Made by a program: the position numbers and the translations under genes
Notes under the pieces: model-generated
The model's database searches: none
Told to the model about the DNA's origin: nothing
The model's input: the letters and a program-made list of their open reading frames with translations, nothing else
In this document: piece by piece, positions 32,656-43,530 of the stretch
Layout: each line of letters begins with the position of its first letter
Numbering within the stretch: the first letter of the stretch is position 1
Assembly: GCA_034670405.1 (NCBI GenBank)
Contig: JAXDDX010000164.1
Coordinates: forward strand, 434,001-498,000
DNA: 64,000 bases
Origin: Hoplostethus atlanticus
Lineage: Eukaryota > Chordata > Actinopteri > Trachichthyiformes > Trachichthyidae
Direction of reading: 5' to 3'

Positions 32656-33290
32656 CCCTACACAAATGGACACCTTTTAACATAGGAATGATACTGACAA
32701 TAGGTAGCTGTTAAAAACCTTTATTAGCTTTGTGACATGAATGATTTGAGTACACGCAATCTTTCATGTGGACATGTGACATGCTATAATATACTTTCCT
32801 TTGTCGAGTATCCTGCGGAACGATCAGTCCAACAAAGACCGAGCCGCTGCCTCAGACCAACTTATGTGGGCCAACAGGCTGATTGGACCCTACCACACCA
32901 GCTACAGCCAGAGGGGTGGTTTGGAACTTTCTGGCAGGAAGTCATCACAATAAAGTGATGACGTACCCTATAATCAACTATGGGCTAGCCCAGTGTGTGG
33001 GCGTGTGTGTGTGTGTATATATAGCACTGCTGGTGTGACTGAAGGAGTTAGTTTTGTTTAGTCACAGCACTTATGCTTTTATTTTGTAGCTTAGTTCTGT
33101 TTATTTTGACTGATATAATTTGTCTCTAGAGCAGTTCCTTAAGTTGAAGTTTATGGTTTTGTTGTTATTTGTTTTGTTACTGGTTTTGTTATCCCTCTTA
33201 ACAAACTGTATATATTTTGGGCTAATAAAACCCTTATTTTTTCACACCACCTGATCTCCCAGTTATACTGCCAACCCCGGGTCCCTCACA
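32604..33290 (+). repeat. 3' LTR of element G2
   Basis: It is almost identical to 27401-28081 and ends CCCTCACA before the AGCTC duplicate. Confidence 0.95.
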
Positions 33291-34529
33291 AGCTCTATGA
33301 CCGTCCAAGAGCTGGCCATAGAGGATCTGTCTAGGGAGGCGGTGGGCAGGCTTGTGGATCACATGCCCGACCCAGCGCAGATGTTTTTGTGCAAGGAGCA
33401 CTGCAATGCTGGGTGTGTGGGTCCGGTCGTGGATTTCCACGTAGGGCACTCTGTCTTCCCAGGACAAACCCAGGATCTTTTGAAGGCAGCGGATGTGGAA
33501 AGCCTCTAGTGTTCGTATGTGCCTCTGGTAGGGAGTCCAGGTTTCCGAGCCGTAAAGCAGTGTGGAAAGGCAGACTGCCTTGTACACAGCTGCTTTGGTG
33601 GAGATGGTTAGGTTCCTGTTTAGGAAAACTCTGGACTTGAGCCTGCCAAAGGCAGCAGAGGCCAGGCCAATGCAAACCTGGAGGTCATCATCGATGTTGC
33701 AGGAGGGAGACAGAATGCTACCGAGGTAGGTGAAGTGTGGGACGATGGCAAGTGGGTGACCATCAAGGGTGAAGGTAGGCGCACGTGGTTGGGGGATGGA
33801 CTCTTGCACAACTATCTGTGTTTTCTTGATGTTGATCTGGAGACCAATGGCACTGTATGTGGAGGCAACCACATTTAGTGCACGCTGTAAGGATTCTGGT
33901 GAGTGAGCGAGGAGAGCGCAGTCAGCATACTGTAGCTCCACGATGTGTTGGGTGGTGGTTTTGGTAGTGGCTTGAAGGCGCCGGATATTAAAAAGGTTTC
34001 CATCCAGTCTGTACTGTATCTGTACCCCATCTGTGGGATCCAGGGACTTGTGAGAGAGTAGAGTGACAGTGGAAAGGAAAATGTTGAAGGTAGTTGGGGC
34101 TAGAACACACCCTTGCTTGACCCCCATGTCCACATTGAAGAAGGGGGATTGTTGGCCACCGATGCTCACACAGGCTTGCATCCTGTCATGGAGTTGCCAC
34201 AGGATGTTCCTGAACTTTGGTGGAACCCCCAACCTCCCGAGTACTTCCCACAACAGTTCCCGGTTTACTGTGTCGAAGGCCTTGGACAGATCAATGAACG
34301 CTAGGTACAGGTCTTTGCGATGTTTTCTGCATTTTTCCTGTACCTGCATCTGCATTTTCATGTCCGCAGTGCTTTGATCACGCCTAAGCCACACTGGGAT
34401 TCGGGCAGGATGGCTTCTGTTATATGGGTTGCTAGGCGGAGTAGCATGATCCGAGCTAGCACCTTCCCGGCCACTGATAGGAGGGAAATACCTCTGCTGT
34501 TACCGCAGTCTGCCTTGTCACCTTTGCGC
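33291..34529 (-). pseudogene. Non-LTR retrotransposon reverse transcriptase (LINE R1), part 1
   Basis: The long minus-strand frame 34394-33234 carries reverse transcriptase motifs: DLYLAFIDLSKAFDTVNR (motif A), GVKQGCVLAPTTFN and a QYADCALLAHS motif. It continues through a LYGSETWTPY block to RHLRWVGHVI. Family members I know read YADDC; here one Asp codon is absent, so the active site is damaged. Upstream, in another frame to 34529, lies KRKGDKADCGNSRGISLLS. The last 17 codons of the frame come from element G2's LTR. The clade is not assigned. Confidence 0.88.
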
Positions 34530-34534
34530 TTGTA

Positions 34535-35615
34535 CATTACATTACATTACAGTCATTTAGCAGACGCTTTTATCCAAAGCGACTTACAATAAGTGCATTC
34601 AACATAGGTAGGCAAGAAAACTACTAGTCACCAGACATCGTAAGTGCATTTCCTTCCTAAACAAGCAACTAAGAGCATAACTAGTGTTAAGGTAAGAGTG
34701 CAATAAGTTAGCAACCTACTATATCTTAAACAAATGAGACAAATAAGAGAATCAAATAAACAAGAGCTAAGACAAATAAGTGAACCAAATAAGCAAGAGC
34801 TAAGACAAATAAGTGTATCAAATGAACAAGAGCCAATAAACAAGAGCTCAGACACATAATTGACGACAAATAGGCATGGCTAAGGAGAAGGGTCAGGGTA
34901 GTGTTTCCTGAAGAGGTGGGTTTTCAGCCTGCGGCGAAAGATGGGCAGCGACTCTGCTGTCCTGACATCAGTGGGGAGTTCATTCCACCACTGCGGGGCC
35001 AGGACAGAGAAGAGCCGTGACCGTGTAGATCGGCCGCAGGGACCTCTGAGCGACGGGGCAACCAGTCGCCTCGAGGCAGCAGAGCGAAGTGGTCGGGCGG
35101 GGGTGTAAGGCTTGACCATAGCCTGGAGGTAAGAAGGAGCTGTTCCTTTCACTGCCCTATAGGCTAGCACTAGGGTCTTGAACTGGATGCGAGCTGCTAC
35201 AGGGAGCCAGTGTAGAGAACGGAGAAGGGTAGTTGTATGGGAGAACTTGGGGCGGTTGAACACCAGACGAGCTGCAGCTTTCTGAACAAGCTCCAGAGGT
35301 CTGATGGCAAACGCCGGGGCACCAGCAAGGAGGGAGTTGCAGTAGTCCAGGCGGGAGATGACAAGAGCCTGGATGAGCACCTGCGCTGCCTTGTCAGTGA
35401 GGAAGGGGCGAATCCTCCTGATGTTGTAGAGGAGGAATCTGCAGGAGCGTGTCACTGATGCGATGTTTGCCGAGAACGACAGTTGGTCGTCCAGGGTCAC
35501 ACCCAGATTCCTCGCAGTCCGAGTTGACGTCACCACAGCATTATCAATGGTGATGGCCAGGTCTCGGTGCGGACAGCCCTTCCCCGGGAGGAACATCAGC
35601 TCAGTTTTGTCCAGG
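34535..35615 (-). mobile_element. CR1/L2-like LINE, 5'-truncated, inserted in LINE R1
   Basis: The minus-strand frame 35596-34880 (238 codons) is the C-terminal half of a fish LINE: NLGVTLDDQLSF, the SRLDYCNSLLAG motif, a KAAARLVFNRPKF block, LLRSLHWLPVAARI and a C-terminal R..LKTHLFR end. A 3' part to 34535 contains the common fish block TCATTTAGCAGACGCTTTTA and ends in an ATTAC-type repeat tail. TTGTA at 34530-34534 and at 35616-35620 fits a target duplication. It has no polymerase active site left. Confidence 0.9.
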
Positions 35616-35620
35616 TTGTA

Positions 35621-35780
35621 GATTGTGATGATGTTGGCATCCTTCCAATCTTGCGGGATGACTTCAGATGACCAGATGGCAGTGATCAGTTGATGTAATC
35701 TGCGGGTGGTAAGATATCCTCCTAGTTTTAATATTTCTGCCGGGATACCATCGAGGCCCAGGCTCTTGTTGTTCTTGCTC
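35621..35780 (-). pseudogene. LINE R1, part 2 (upstream reverse transcriptase)
   Basis: On the minus strand the reverse transcriptase resumes ahead of the insertion: NNKSLGLDGIPAEILK, then LHQLITAIWSSEVIPQDWKD in pieces, then NIITIY, which continues at 34529 with KRKGD. This shows that the inner LINE split R1. Confidence 0.85.
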
Positions 35781-35899
35781 TAGTTTCCCATCATTGTTCA
35801 TCAACATAATCGGCCTCCAATTTTCTATTGACATGTGATCTGATTAGGTTTTGGTATTAATGGAATAAGACCCTGTGAAATATTAAGTATTAAATATGT

Positions 35900-36612
35900 G
35901 ACCAAAAACTTTGCTGAGATTAAAGACTCAAAAAAAAGTTTCCAAACCTGTTTAATATTGTCAACACTTCGACTCTGGCTCTAGCTTGCAGTATTATGAT
36001 TCACCACAGGAGGGAGCCATGACACTATTTTAAGGTAACATCACTCAACTGATAATATATATTAAAAAATATATATAAAAGTAAGTAAAAGTCATCTTTT
36101 AATTTCTATTCTTGGATACAGACCAGTTGATTCTATTGGCTGATGGTTCTCTTCACGATTTAATAAAGTTTTTATAGAGAATGAAGAAACACATGACTGA
36201 TCTATCTCTCTTTCTTTGCACCATCCAAATTGCTTCCACTATTTCAAACTATTTGTGATAGAAATTGACTTCAAACTAAAGATGCAAACTTGGATACCAT
36301 GAAGTCATATTTTCCAAACATGCCTCCCCCTCCCACCTATTTCAACAAGGTTAACAATAACAATAAGGTTAACATGAAGTGTCCCACACACAAGTTCTCT
36401 CTCTCTCTTTGTGTATTTCATCAAAACAGACACATCCACTACATGTGCAAACCAACACAGTTTTAAACTCTCATTTTCCAGCAAACCCCCAGACCCTCTA
36501 GGCTATAATGTGTCTCTGGGATTTTAAGACCTTTTTGACCCCTGATGTGTTTGCATCCCTGATATTTCTGTTCACACACTCAGAGACTGTTGCATCGACA
36601 GCAAGCACATAA
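35900..36612 (+). repeat. Upstream part of TRIM segmental duplication, copy 1
   Basis: It matches 50487-51030 in the same orientation (for example GGCTCTAGCTTGCAGTATT near 35975 and 50563, and the CATCGACAGCAAGCACATAATA block near 36592 and 51010). There is no coding sequence in it. Confidence 0.8.
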
Positions 36613-37051
36613 TAATTAAGATTAGACTTTGTTTGCAACTCGGTGGTGCATGCACAAACACACATGCAGGGGGGGAAGTGGCCGCCGAACACAACACACA
36701 CACACAAGCAGGGTAGAGTGTCCTAATTGAATGAATTCTCTGCTTTTTCCCATCCCCGCCGACCTTCCTCCAGGGACAGCCAGGGAGCAGTGGGCAACCT
36801 CCAATACCAGCGCCCGGGGACCAATTCCAGGTGTGAGTCCTCATCTTGGTCAGGGACAGGACAGGTTGCATGTTGCATGTTTTTAGATTGGGTTCTTTAT
36901 AGCAGGAGACCCATGTGAGCACGGGGAGAACATGCAAACTCAACACAGAAAGGCCCAGGAGATAACCCACCCAGCGTCCCAGGTGGGAATCGAACCCAGA
37001 ACCTTCTTGCTGTGAGGCAGCAGTGCAAGCACTGCGCCACCGTGCCACACA
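36613..37051 (-). mobile_element. tRNA-derived SINE-like insertion
   Basis: The segment is absent from the other copy of the duplication. On the minus strand it begins GTGGCACGGTGGCGCAGTGC, an A-box-like start, and has GGTTCGATTCC (near 36990), a perfect RNA polymerase III B box. A long unrelated body follows. Being present only in copy 1, it inserted after the duplication. Confidence 0.7.
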
Positions 37052-37110
37052 ATACCTAATCTAGTCTTCATTTCATATTGTAAACAAAGGCTAAACATCA
37101 CAATGAGATT

Positions 37111-38271
37111 ATGAAGATTTACTGCCGTAGCGATCAGCAGTGCATCTGCTACCTGTGGTCCATGGAGGAACATAAAGACCACGATACAGTCTCAGCTGCA
37201 GCAGAAAGGAAGGAGAGGCAGAAAGAGCTCAGGGTGAGTCAGCAGAGAATTCAGGACAGAGAGAAAGACGTGACGCTGCTTCAACAGCAGCTGGAGGCTA
37301 TCAATTACTCTGCTGATAAAGCAGTGGAGGACAGTGAGAAGATCTTCACTGAGCTGGTCCGTTCCATTGAGAGAAGAAGCTCTGAAGTGAAGCAGCAGAT
37401 CAGATCCCAGCAGAAAGCTGAAGTTCATCAGGCTGAAGAACTTCAGAAGAAGATGGAGCAGGAGATTGTTGGACTGAGGAGGAAAGATGCTGAACTGGAG
37501 CAGCTCTCACACACAGAGGATAGCGTCCATTTCCTCCAGAATTACCCCTCCCTCTCATGTCTCAGTGAATCTACAGACTTACCCACCAATGTCCGTCCTC
37601 TGCGGTTCTTTGAGGATGTGGCTGTGGCTGTGTCAGAGGTGAGAGATAAAGTAGAGGGCATTCTGAATGAGGAAGGGCCAAAGATGTCATTGACAGTGAC
37701 TGAAGATGTTTTACTACCCCATCCAGAGCCCAAGACCAGAGCTGAGTTCTTACAATATTCACGTCAAATCACACTGGATCCAAACACAGCACACAGAGAG
37801 CTGTTATTATCTGAGGGAAACAGAAAAGCAACAATAGTGGGAACACAACAGTTATATCCTAGACACACAGACAGATTTATTGAATGGAAGCAGGTCCTGA
37901 GTAGAGAGGGTCTGACTGGACGTTGTTACTGGGAGGTAGAGTGGACAGGGGGAGTTGATATAGCAGTCTCATATAAGAATATTATCAGAACAGGGGGCAG
38001 TTATGAATGTGGATTTGGATTCAATGACAAATCTTGGTCATTAATTTGTAACAACAATAGATATCAATTCATTCACAACAATATCACAACTCCAGCACCA
38101 GGGCCTCTGTCCTCCAGAGTAGGAGTGTACCTGGATCACAGGGCAGGTATTCTGTCCTTCTATAGCGTCTCTCATGACTCTCCTCCACAGAGTCCAGACC
38201 ACCTTCACCCAGCCCCTCCATCCTGGGTTTGGTATTTTGGATCTACTGCTGAGTTGTGTGAGCTCAAGTAG
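37111..38271 (+). CDS. TRIM/finTRIM-like protein lacking RING (copy 1)
   Basis: A single-exon frame of 386 codons. Residues about 1-30 are the end of a B-box 2 ([17 protein letters not shown]), in which the second CxxC-type cysteine reads Trp. A coiled coil follows (about 30-145), then a PRY-SPRY (B30.2) domain (about 195-386) with LDPNTAHRELLLSEGN, a GRCYWEVEW motif, CGFGFNDKSWSL and a VGVYLDHRAGILSFYSV motif. TRIM proteins of this fish type are E3 ubiquitin ligases, many in antiviral defence. This copy lacks RING and B-box 1. Compared with 51392-52825, about 785 bp holding promoter, RING and B-box 1 are deleted at 37096-37098. It may be expressed as a dominant or truncated form, or be dead. 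The start at 37111 is the first ATG in frame. Confidence 0.88.
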   Translation: MKIYCRSDQQCICYLWSMEEHKDHDTVSAAAERKERQKELRVSQQRIQDREKDVTLLQQQLEAINYSADKAVEDSEKIFTELVRSIERRSSEVKQQIRSQQKAEVHQAEELQKKMEQEIVGLRRKDAELEQLSHTEDSVHFLQNYPSLSCLSESTDLPTNVRPLRFFEDVAVAVSEVRDKVEGILNEEGPKMSLTVTEDVLLPHPEPKTRAEFLQYSRQITLDPNTAHRELLLSEGNRKATIVGTQQLYPRHTDRFIEWKQVLSREGLTGRCYWEVEWTGGVDIAVSYKNIIRTGGSYECGFGFNDKSWSLICNNNRYQFIHNNITTPAPGPLSSRVGVYLDHRAGILSFYSVSHDSPPQSPDHLHPAPPSWVWYFGSTAELCELK

Positions 38272-39852
38272 ATTGAGGTTATTAAAGCAGTAATCTGAGA
38301 GATTCTGTTTTTTAATATTGTTTTATTTAGTCTCCATCTTTGTCTCTCAGCCTCGTTGCTGTGGTGTTTCTCACTGCTCTTCCCAGAGATCACCTGTCAA
38401 TCAAACAGTGTGTCCAGTACTGTGACGTCTTTCTCCTTGGATTTTCTGTTGATGGAGTTAATTTCTTCTTCTATCGATTGCAAACAAATCGCTGTTGTTG
38501 CTGTTGGAAACATCAATCGCATCACTTCCTGTCTCACTATTATATTATATCAGTTGGAGGTGGAGAGCAGCAAGATGGACATTTACTGATATGTACATTT
38601 ACAGTCTCTATTATTCCTTAAACTGTTGTGTGGTATATATAGTTGTTATCTTCTGGTCATATTTGTATTGTTGCTGTAATATTGTCATTCCATAGTCTTG
38701 TACTATTTTTGTTTCACTGCACAGGCCTTGATGGCTCCAGGACTGGAAGTCTTCCCTTTACTAGAACTGAATAGTTGTTCATATGTTGGTTTTGAACTTT
38801 GGTCAGAAAAGTCACTACACATGGAATTCTTCTTCTTCTCATTCTAGTTCCTAGGGAGAGCATTAATTTGTTATCCACAGTGTTGGCATGCTTTCAATGA
38901 TTGATTGTGTGGAGAAAGTGAATATTTAGATGGACAAACTGAACAAGAGTCCTTTACCAGGTTTTATTGATTGGATGTGTCAACAAACTGAATGTTTCCA
39001 AGAATTAATAAAGTTTTTCCAAGAATGAAAACAGTATTTCTCCTGTATTGATTCTCTTCACTGAAACAACTTTGTCAAGGAGGAATCAGTTTGCAGCCTC
39101 TGGAAAAGTAGGAAGAATTCAACTGATCATTTCCATGTCAAGTTTGGGATTTAGATGAAATGTGTGGAAAACTTTTGCTCAGTCCTGATCCACATATGAC
39201 GTCAGATTGTATGTAGTGGTAGACCCGCTGTCATTTCAGATACTGTGATGTTGGTGGTCATGAAGAATAAACTATGATATGGTGTAGTTGACCAGCCACT
39301 ATCAGAATAAATCACCTTGAACTGACCAAAACCTTCAAAACCCAGTCAGGAATTAAGGTCTGGAAAAAGTCTTGACTACTAGAACAGTACATGGGTAGAA
39401 ACCTTGAATAAAATGTAGTGTGAATATCATGGAGGTTAGTTTCTAAACCAAGTTCCTTGCCTCCTTCCCTCCATATTTGTTTCTGCTTGTAATACTCACC
39501 ACACATCCATTCTGATGTGACTCTCATTCAGAGTCTGATTCATTCAGTCTGACCAGCCTTGAACTGAATGCCTGCCTCTTTACTTAAAGAGACTAGAATG
39601 AAAATAAAATGATCAATAATAATCAAACATCTCCTCTACATTCCACACTACCTCACCTACAACACGTGTCTATTTTTAACTGTGTGGTTTCTCTGGATGA
39701 TGCTGCTGAATGGACAACTTGCATCACCAAAAAACCTTTGATGGATTTAGAAAAACATTTCCATTCCAATTCAAAAATCTAGCAGACATTTTTAGGTTTC
39801 ATTGTCCCTGAGACCCTGAAACTTTCTCTGTCTCTGTCTATCTCTCTGTCTG

Positions 39853-39882
39853 TCTATCTATCTATCTATCTATCTATCTATT
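39853..39882 (+). repeat. (ATCT)n microsatellite
   Basis: About seven TCTA/ATCT units in a CT-rich flank. Confidence 0.9.
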
Positions 39883-40104
39883 GCCAGTAATTCTACTGCC
39901 AGCATAACAAAACATGGAACTTTACTTTGTGATATACCACTCAACTATCAGGTTTATATTCATGAGCTCAGTGTCAGCAAACATCTGAAGTGACCTTGAG
40001 CAAGACCTACCGGCTGCAGGGGTGGTGGTCTTTAGCTGACCTCTGACCTCCCAGTGGATGGAGAACATAAAAACACGTGTTCTGTGTTCAGTTATTCCTG
40101 ATTT

Positions 40105-40118
40105 CCACCAGAGGGCAG
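40105..40118 (+). promoter_or_regulatory. CTCF-core-like motif
   Basis: CCACCAGAGGGCAG fits the CTCF core consensus CCASYAGRKGGCRS at every position. Motif only. Confidence 0.35.
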
Positions 40119-41424
40119 TATTCACTACATCACTATGATCAGTGACACTGTGGCCAGCAATACATGGGCCACTTGTATGGTAAAGTATTAATGTTCTTCC
40201 CTTTGGTAAATATAACATTTAGGATGAGTGAGGGTGTTGAAACCTTCTATTACTGTCAATTTAATTGTCTATTAATTGTTGTATTTAGTCAATGAGGTCG
40301 CTTATATCAAGTCATGCAGTAAAACAGGCAGAAGTGACGAGTTGTGATATAAAATAATTATAATACAATTGTTATGATGATATTCAACTATTCTGAAATG
40401 AACTTTCATTTTGTAACGTGTATGTAAACAGAGGCATTATGAAAGTGCTTCTCTGGGCTCCGAAGGAGAAAACCAACTTGGGGAACAAGAGAGTGAAAAC
40501 TCCTATGATCACTTGTAGCTGCATGCAGACTGGGTTGGAACCGTCTTTTTCATGGAGTGTCTGCTCTGTTCTGGTGAGAGTTCCTCTCATATGAAAGCAA
40601 TGTGTGTGTGGAGATCACATGGAAGGTAATAGACACACATAATGATCTGGTTTTGAGTCATGGATCCAATAGACACTGATAAAACAGGTACAGTTTGATA
40701 GTAGAATAAGAAATGTATTAAGAGACTCATCATCTTGATCACCTTGCCTTTGTCTCTTGCCTCAGTCTTATCTTAGAGCCCTAGTCAGTAGCCAGTGGAC
40801 AGTGTTCAAGAAACAGGAATTACATTTGCAGGATAACATTGCTGCTCTCTGACATTCTTGTGAAATGTCTGTGTTTTCAATTTTGGTGCTTTTCATTTTG
40901 TGTTGAGTTCAGTGTTCACATGGCTGTCTATGCAATGAGTGAACTTCATTACCTAAAGGCCCTGAAACCACCTCAACAATCATAATTCCTGCAAACACCA
41001 AAACAAGGTTTTCATCTTTTAGTAAAGGTAATTTAATATAGTGAGATCACACGTTAACAAGTTCTCTATGTGCAACATTTGCTGACACATGGATATCTTT
41101 ATTGGTACCCTCTCAAACAACAGAACAAAAACAAACCACTAACATCAAAAACTAATATTAATACGTGTCACATTCCCACTCACCAAGTCATTACTTGCAC
41201 ATTCCTTCTTTTTTGGCTGTTTCAGCCAAGCGAAGACGCAAACAAAGTAATGGGACGTGAAACACTTGAGGTACATTAGTTCATTTATTACTCAGCATAC
41301 TCAGCAAAAAGGGTGTGGAGGCTTGAAATCTGTCAATAGCACGTAGGCAAAAAAAGAAGGAGGAAGAGGAAGCAGGTGAAAGAGAGAAAAGCAGGTGAAA
41401 GGTGCGAACCAGAACTGACACCAA

Positions 41425-42421
41425 GGCCGAATCCCAATTCACCCCTTAGCCCTACCCCTTAGCCCTTCCCCTCCGTTTTGTGCATTCACGTGTAGGGGTA
41501 GGGGTGTCCCAATTCTCTTGGGATCGAGGGGTAGGGCGAAGTGCTAGGGCTACATGGCCCTCCAAACGGAGGTTTTTCAGGGGCACACTACAAACCGAGG
41601 GCTAGGAGAAATCTCCGACAATCATCGGCAAGATGGGGGCGAACGCCACACAAGCAACAAAAGGAAACCACAAATGTAGTATTTTCTTCGTTAATAAAGA
41701 TTTAAAAAATATTCTAACCGTGGTATTATCTTAGTTTAATGTCGTTTCAATGTATTATAGACCTTTTCTTTATAACATACATAACAAAAAATCGCTAGTA
41801 TGCCGATGTCTCTACCTCGCTAGTTAAGGTTACAACATTGTTTTTAGGCTGATTTGTGCATGACAGTCCCGCATTTTGACATATTTCCATGTTTCATTTC
41901 CCCCCTTTGATGGCATGACGCCCGAAATATAACTAAAGTCCAGCAGCGAAGTTACTGCACTTGTTACGGCTCCTCTAATACCAGTGCAGACTGGCAGGGT
42001 AACGGTAGGAGCACGGCTTGCTAGCCTACAGAGCACCGCTAACGCTATTCTGTCATGAAGTGGTCTGGTAATGAAGCAGTGGTCTTTTTTATTTGATGAC
42101 TTGTTTGATCGTTTGGTAGCGTGAAACGTATAAGTTGTGAACAAATCGCGAGCATCCATGCTTTTCTATTGCCATCAGATAAATGGCAAATGTCACTGTG
42201 ATAATATCATTATTGCCATAGTAATGTCCGATAACAAACTTGTCACGTCTGTTTACGTAAACGTCATCGATGACGTATCAGGGTCTTGAAGGGTTGTCCC
42301 ATTTTATAGGGAGAGATTTCAACCACTACCCCTTGTGACTCTGTTTCGAGGGCCAAGCCGAAGGGCGAGGGAGCCCTCGAAAACGAGCCGTAGGGGTGAA
42401 AATGAGAATTGGGATTCGGCC
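41425..42421 (+). mobile_element. Non-autonomous inverted-repeat DNA transposon, copy 1
   Basis: The ends are inverted: it starts GGCCGAATCCCAATTC and ends GAATTGGGATTCGGCC. CCCCTTAG..CCTACCCC-like repeats inside the left end are mirrored at the right. It is about 997 bp. A second copy lies at 48862-49775. No transposase domain is recognisable. The superfamily is not assigned and no clear target duplication is seen. Confidence 0.85.
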
Positions 42422-42639
42422 CATGTTGACGCCACAAAAGGGTGTTTGGGGTGGGCTGGAAGAGCACCTGTCAGGAGAGTGATTGGAACCAGATTGGAAG
42501 ATGGCCACTGCAATACCACATGATTAGCATTGGCTAGAATTTATTTGAAACATTGTAATTAATACAGAACTGCAACTTCAGACATCTTACTGAAAAAACT
42601 AAATAGGAAGAAGTCACTTTTAGAGTGGAAGCATTAAAA

Positions 42640-43530
42640 GTGACACCATCCCAGCCATTGCCTGAGCCCCATCTGTGCAGATCCCCACACAGTCCTCCCA
42701 TTTCAGATCAGCCTCTTTCAAGTAAGTGTCAATGATTTTGAACAATTCGTCTGCAGTTGGTAGTTACACATTTGCAGAAAAGCAAATCCTCCCTCAAATC
42801 ATCGGCATCAATGAATCTGACGTATGCTATCAATAAACAGTCTTTGTTACTGTCAGTCGCTTCATCTATCTGCAGAGCAAAATGCGCCTCGAGATAGTAT
42901 TGTTTGACAGAGGTATGGCCTTTAGTTTGCTGGCTGTTGCTTCATCAATCATAGTTGAAACCATATCAATAGTGGAAGGGAGTATTAATTCCTCCGCTAT
43001 TGTGTGGGGCTTTTTACACTGAGCAACTCTGTACGCCACTTTGTAGGAAGCCAGTTGAGCATTTGAAGGCAGAGATGCTGCTTTAGTAAAGAGACTTTGT
43101 TGTGCCCGACAGTTGAGTCGTTTTTTTCTGAAAAACTCAACGGGCTTGTGTTTGTGTTCGGGATGTGAAGTCTCCAAGTGGCGTCTTAACTTGTTTGGTT
43201 TCATACTGTCAGAAGCTAATATTTTGAGACACACAACACACTGTGGTCTCTCTTCATTACCCACCGTTGTACTGGTGAAGCCGAGGGCGAGATATGCCTC
43301 GTCATATTTTCTTGTCTTTCTTTTGGTAGTTGTGACGTTTGGTGTAGATTCATCGTCTGCTTTACGTTTACCTGGCAGTCCTTTCACAAACTTGTCCATG
43401 CTTTGCTAGCAGTGCAGAAGAATTTCATTTAATTTCATTTAAATTTAGCCTCGCCGCACCCCCCCCCCCCCCCCCCGTCATAACTACGGGCCCCCCCTAG
43501 GGGGCGCGCCCCCCAGTTTGGGAACCACTG
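42640..43530 (-). pseudogene. hAT (Buster-like) transposase, N-terminal half
   Basis: The minus-strand frame 43399-42866 (177 codons) has a BED zinc finger (CVVCLKILASDSMKPNKLRRH..H, about residues 54-82). The hAT/ZBED5-type core start follows: PVEFFRKK, a KPHTIAEELILPS motif and LSNNTISRRI. After a frame change, FALQIDEATDSNKD (about 42828) carries the first catalytic Asp. The frame then breaks near 42720 and the rest of the catalytic domain is missing. The end at 43530 reads CAGTGGTTCCCAAACTGGGG on the minus strand, a hAT-type terminal repeat. The 3' terminal repeat is not seen. Confidence 0.85.

Larger units (their letters stand above)
27401..33290 (+). mobile_element. Gmr1-like LTR retrotransposon, young (element G2)
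   Basis: A full-length element with target duplicates AGCTC (27396-27400 and 33291-33295) and LTRs of 681 and 687 bp. By eye the LTRs differ by one substitution near 27773, a 4-bp change in a GT repeat and a small replacement near 27879. It has two long frames covering gag-protease-integrase and integrase end-reverse transcriptase-RNase H. The domain order is that of the Gmr1 clade. The near-identity of the LTRs indicates recent insertion. One frame change near 30885 separates the two frames. Confidence 0.96.
38272..41424. other. Intergenic stretch without gene
   Basis: It starts with a probable 3' flank of the TRIM copy (AATAAAG near 39007). No frame in it resembles a known protein. It holds a TATC microsatellite near 39850-39882. 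Confidence 0.5.

Noticed and set aside
36978-37045. Possible tRNA gene (A and B box-like sequence)
   Set aside because: It cannot fold as a full tRNA and continues into a longer SINE-type body.
39853-39882. Regular short repeats considered as a CRISPR array
   Set aside because: A simple tetranucleotide repeat without spacers in vertebrate DNA.
41830-42159. 109-codon minus frame inside the inverted-repeat transposon
   Set aside because: It is only partly conserved in the second copy (49212-49406) and has no transposase motif.
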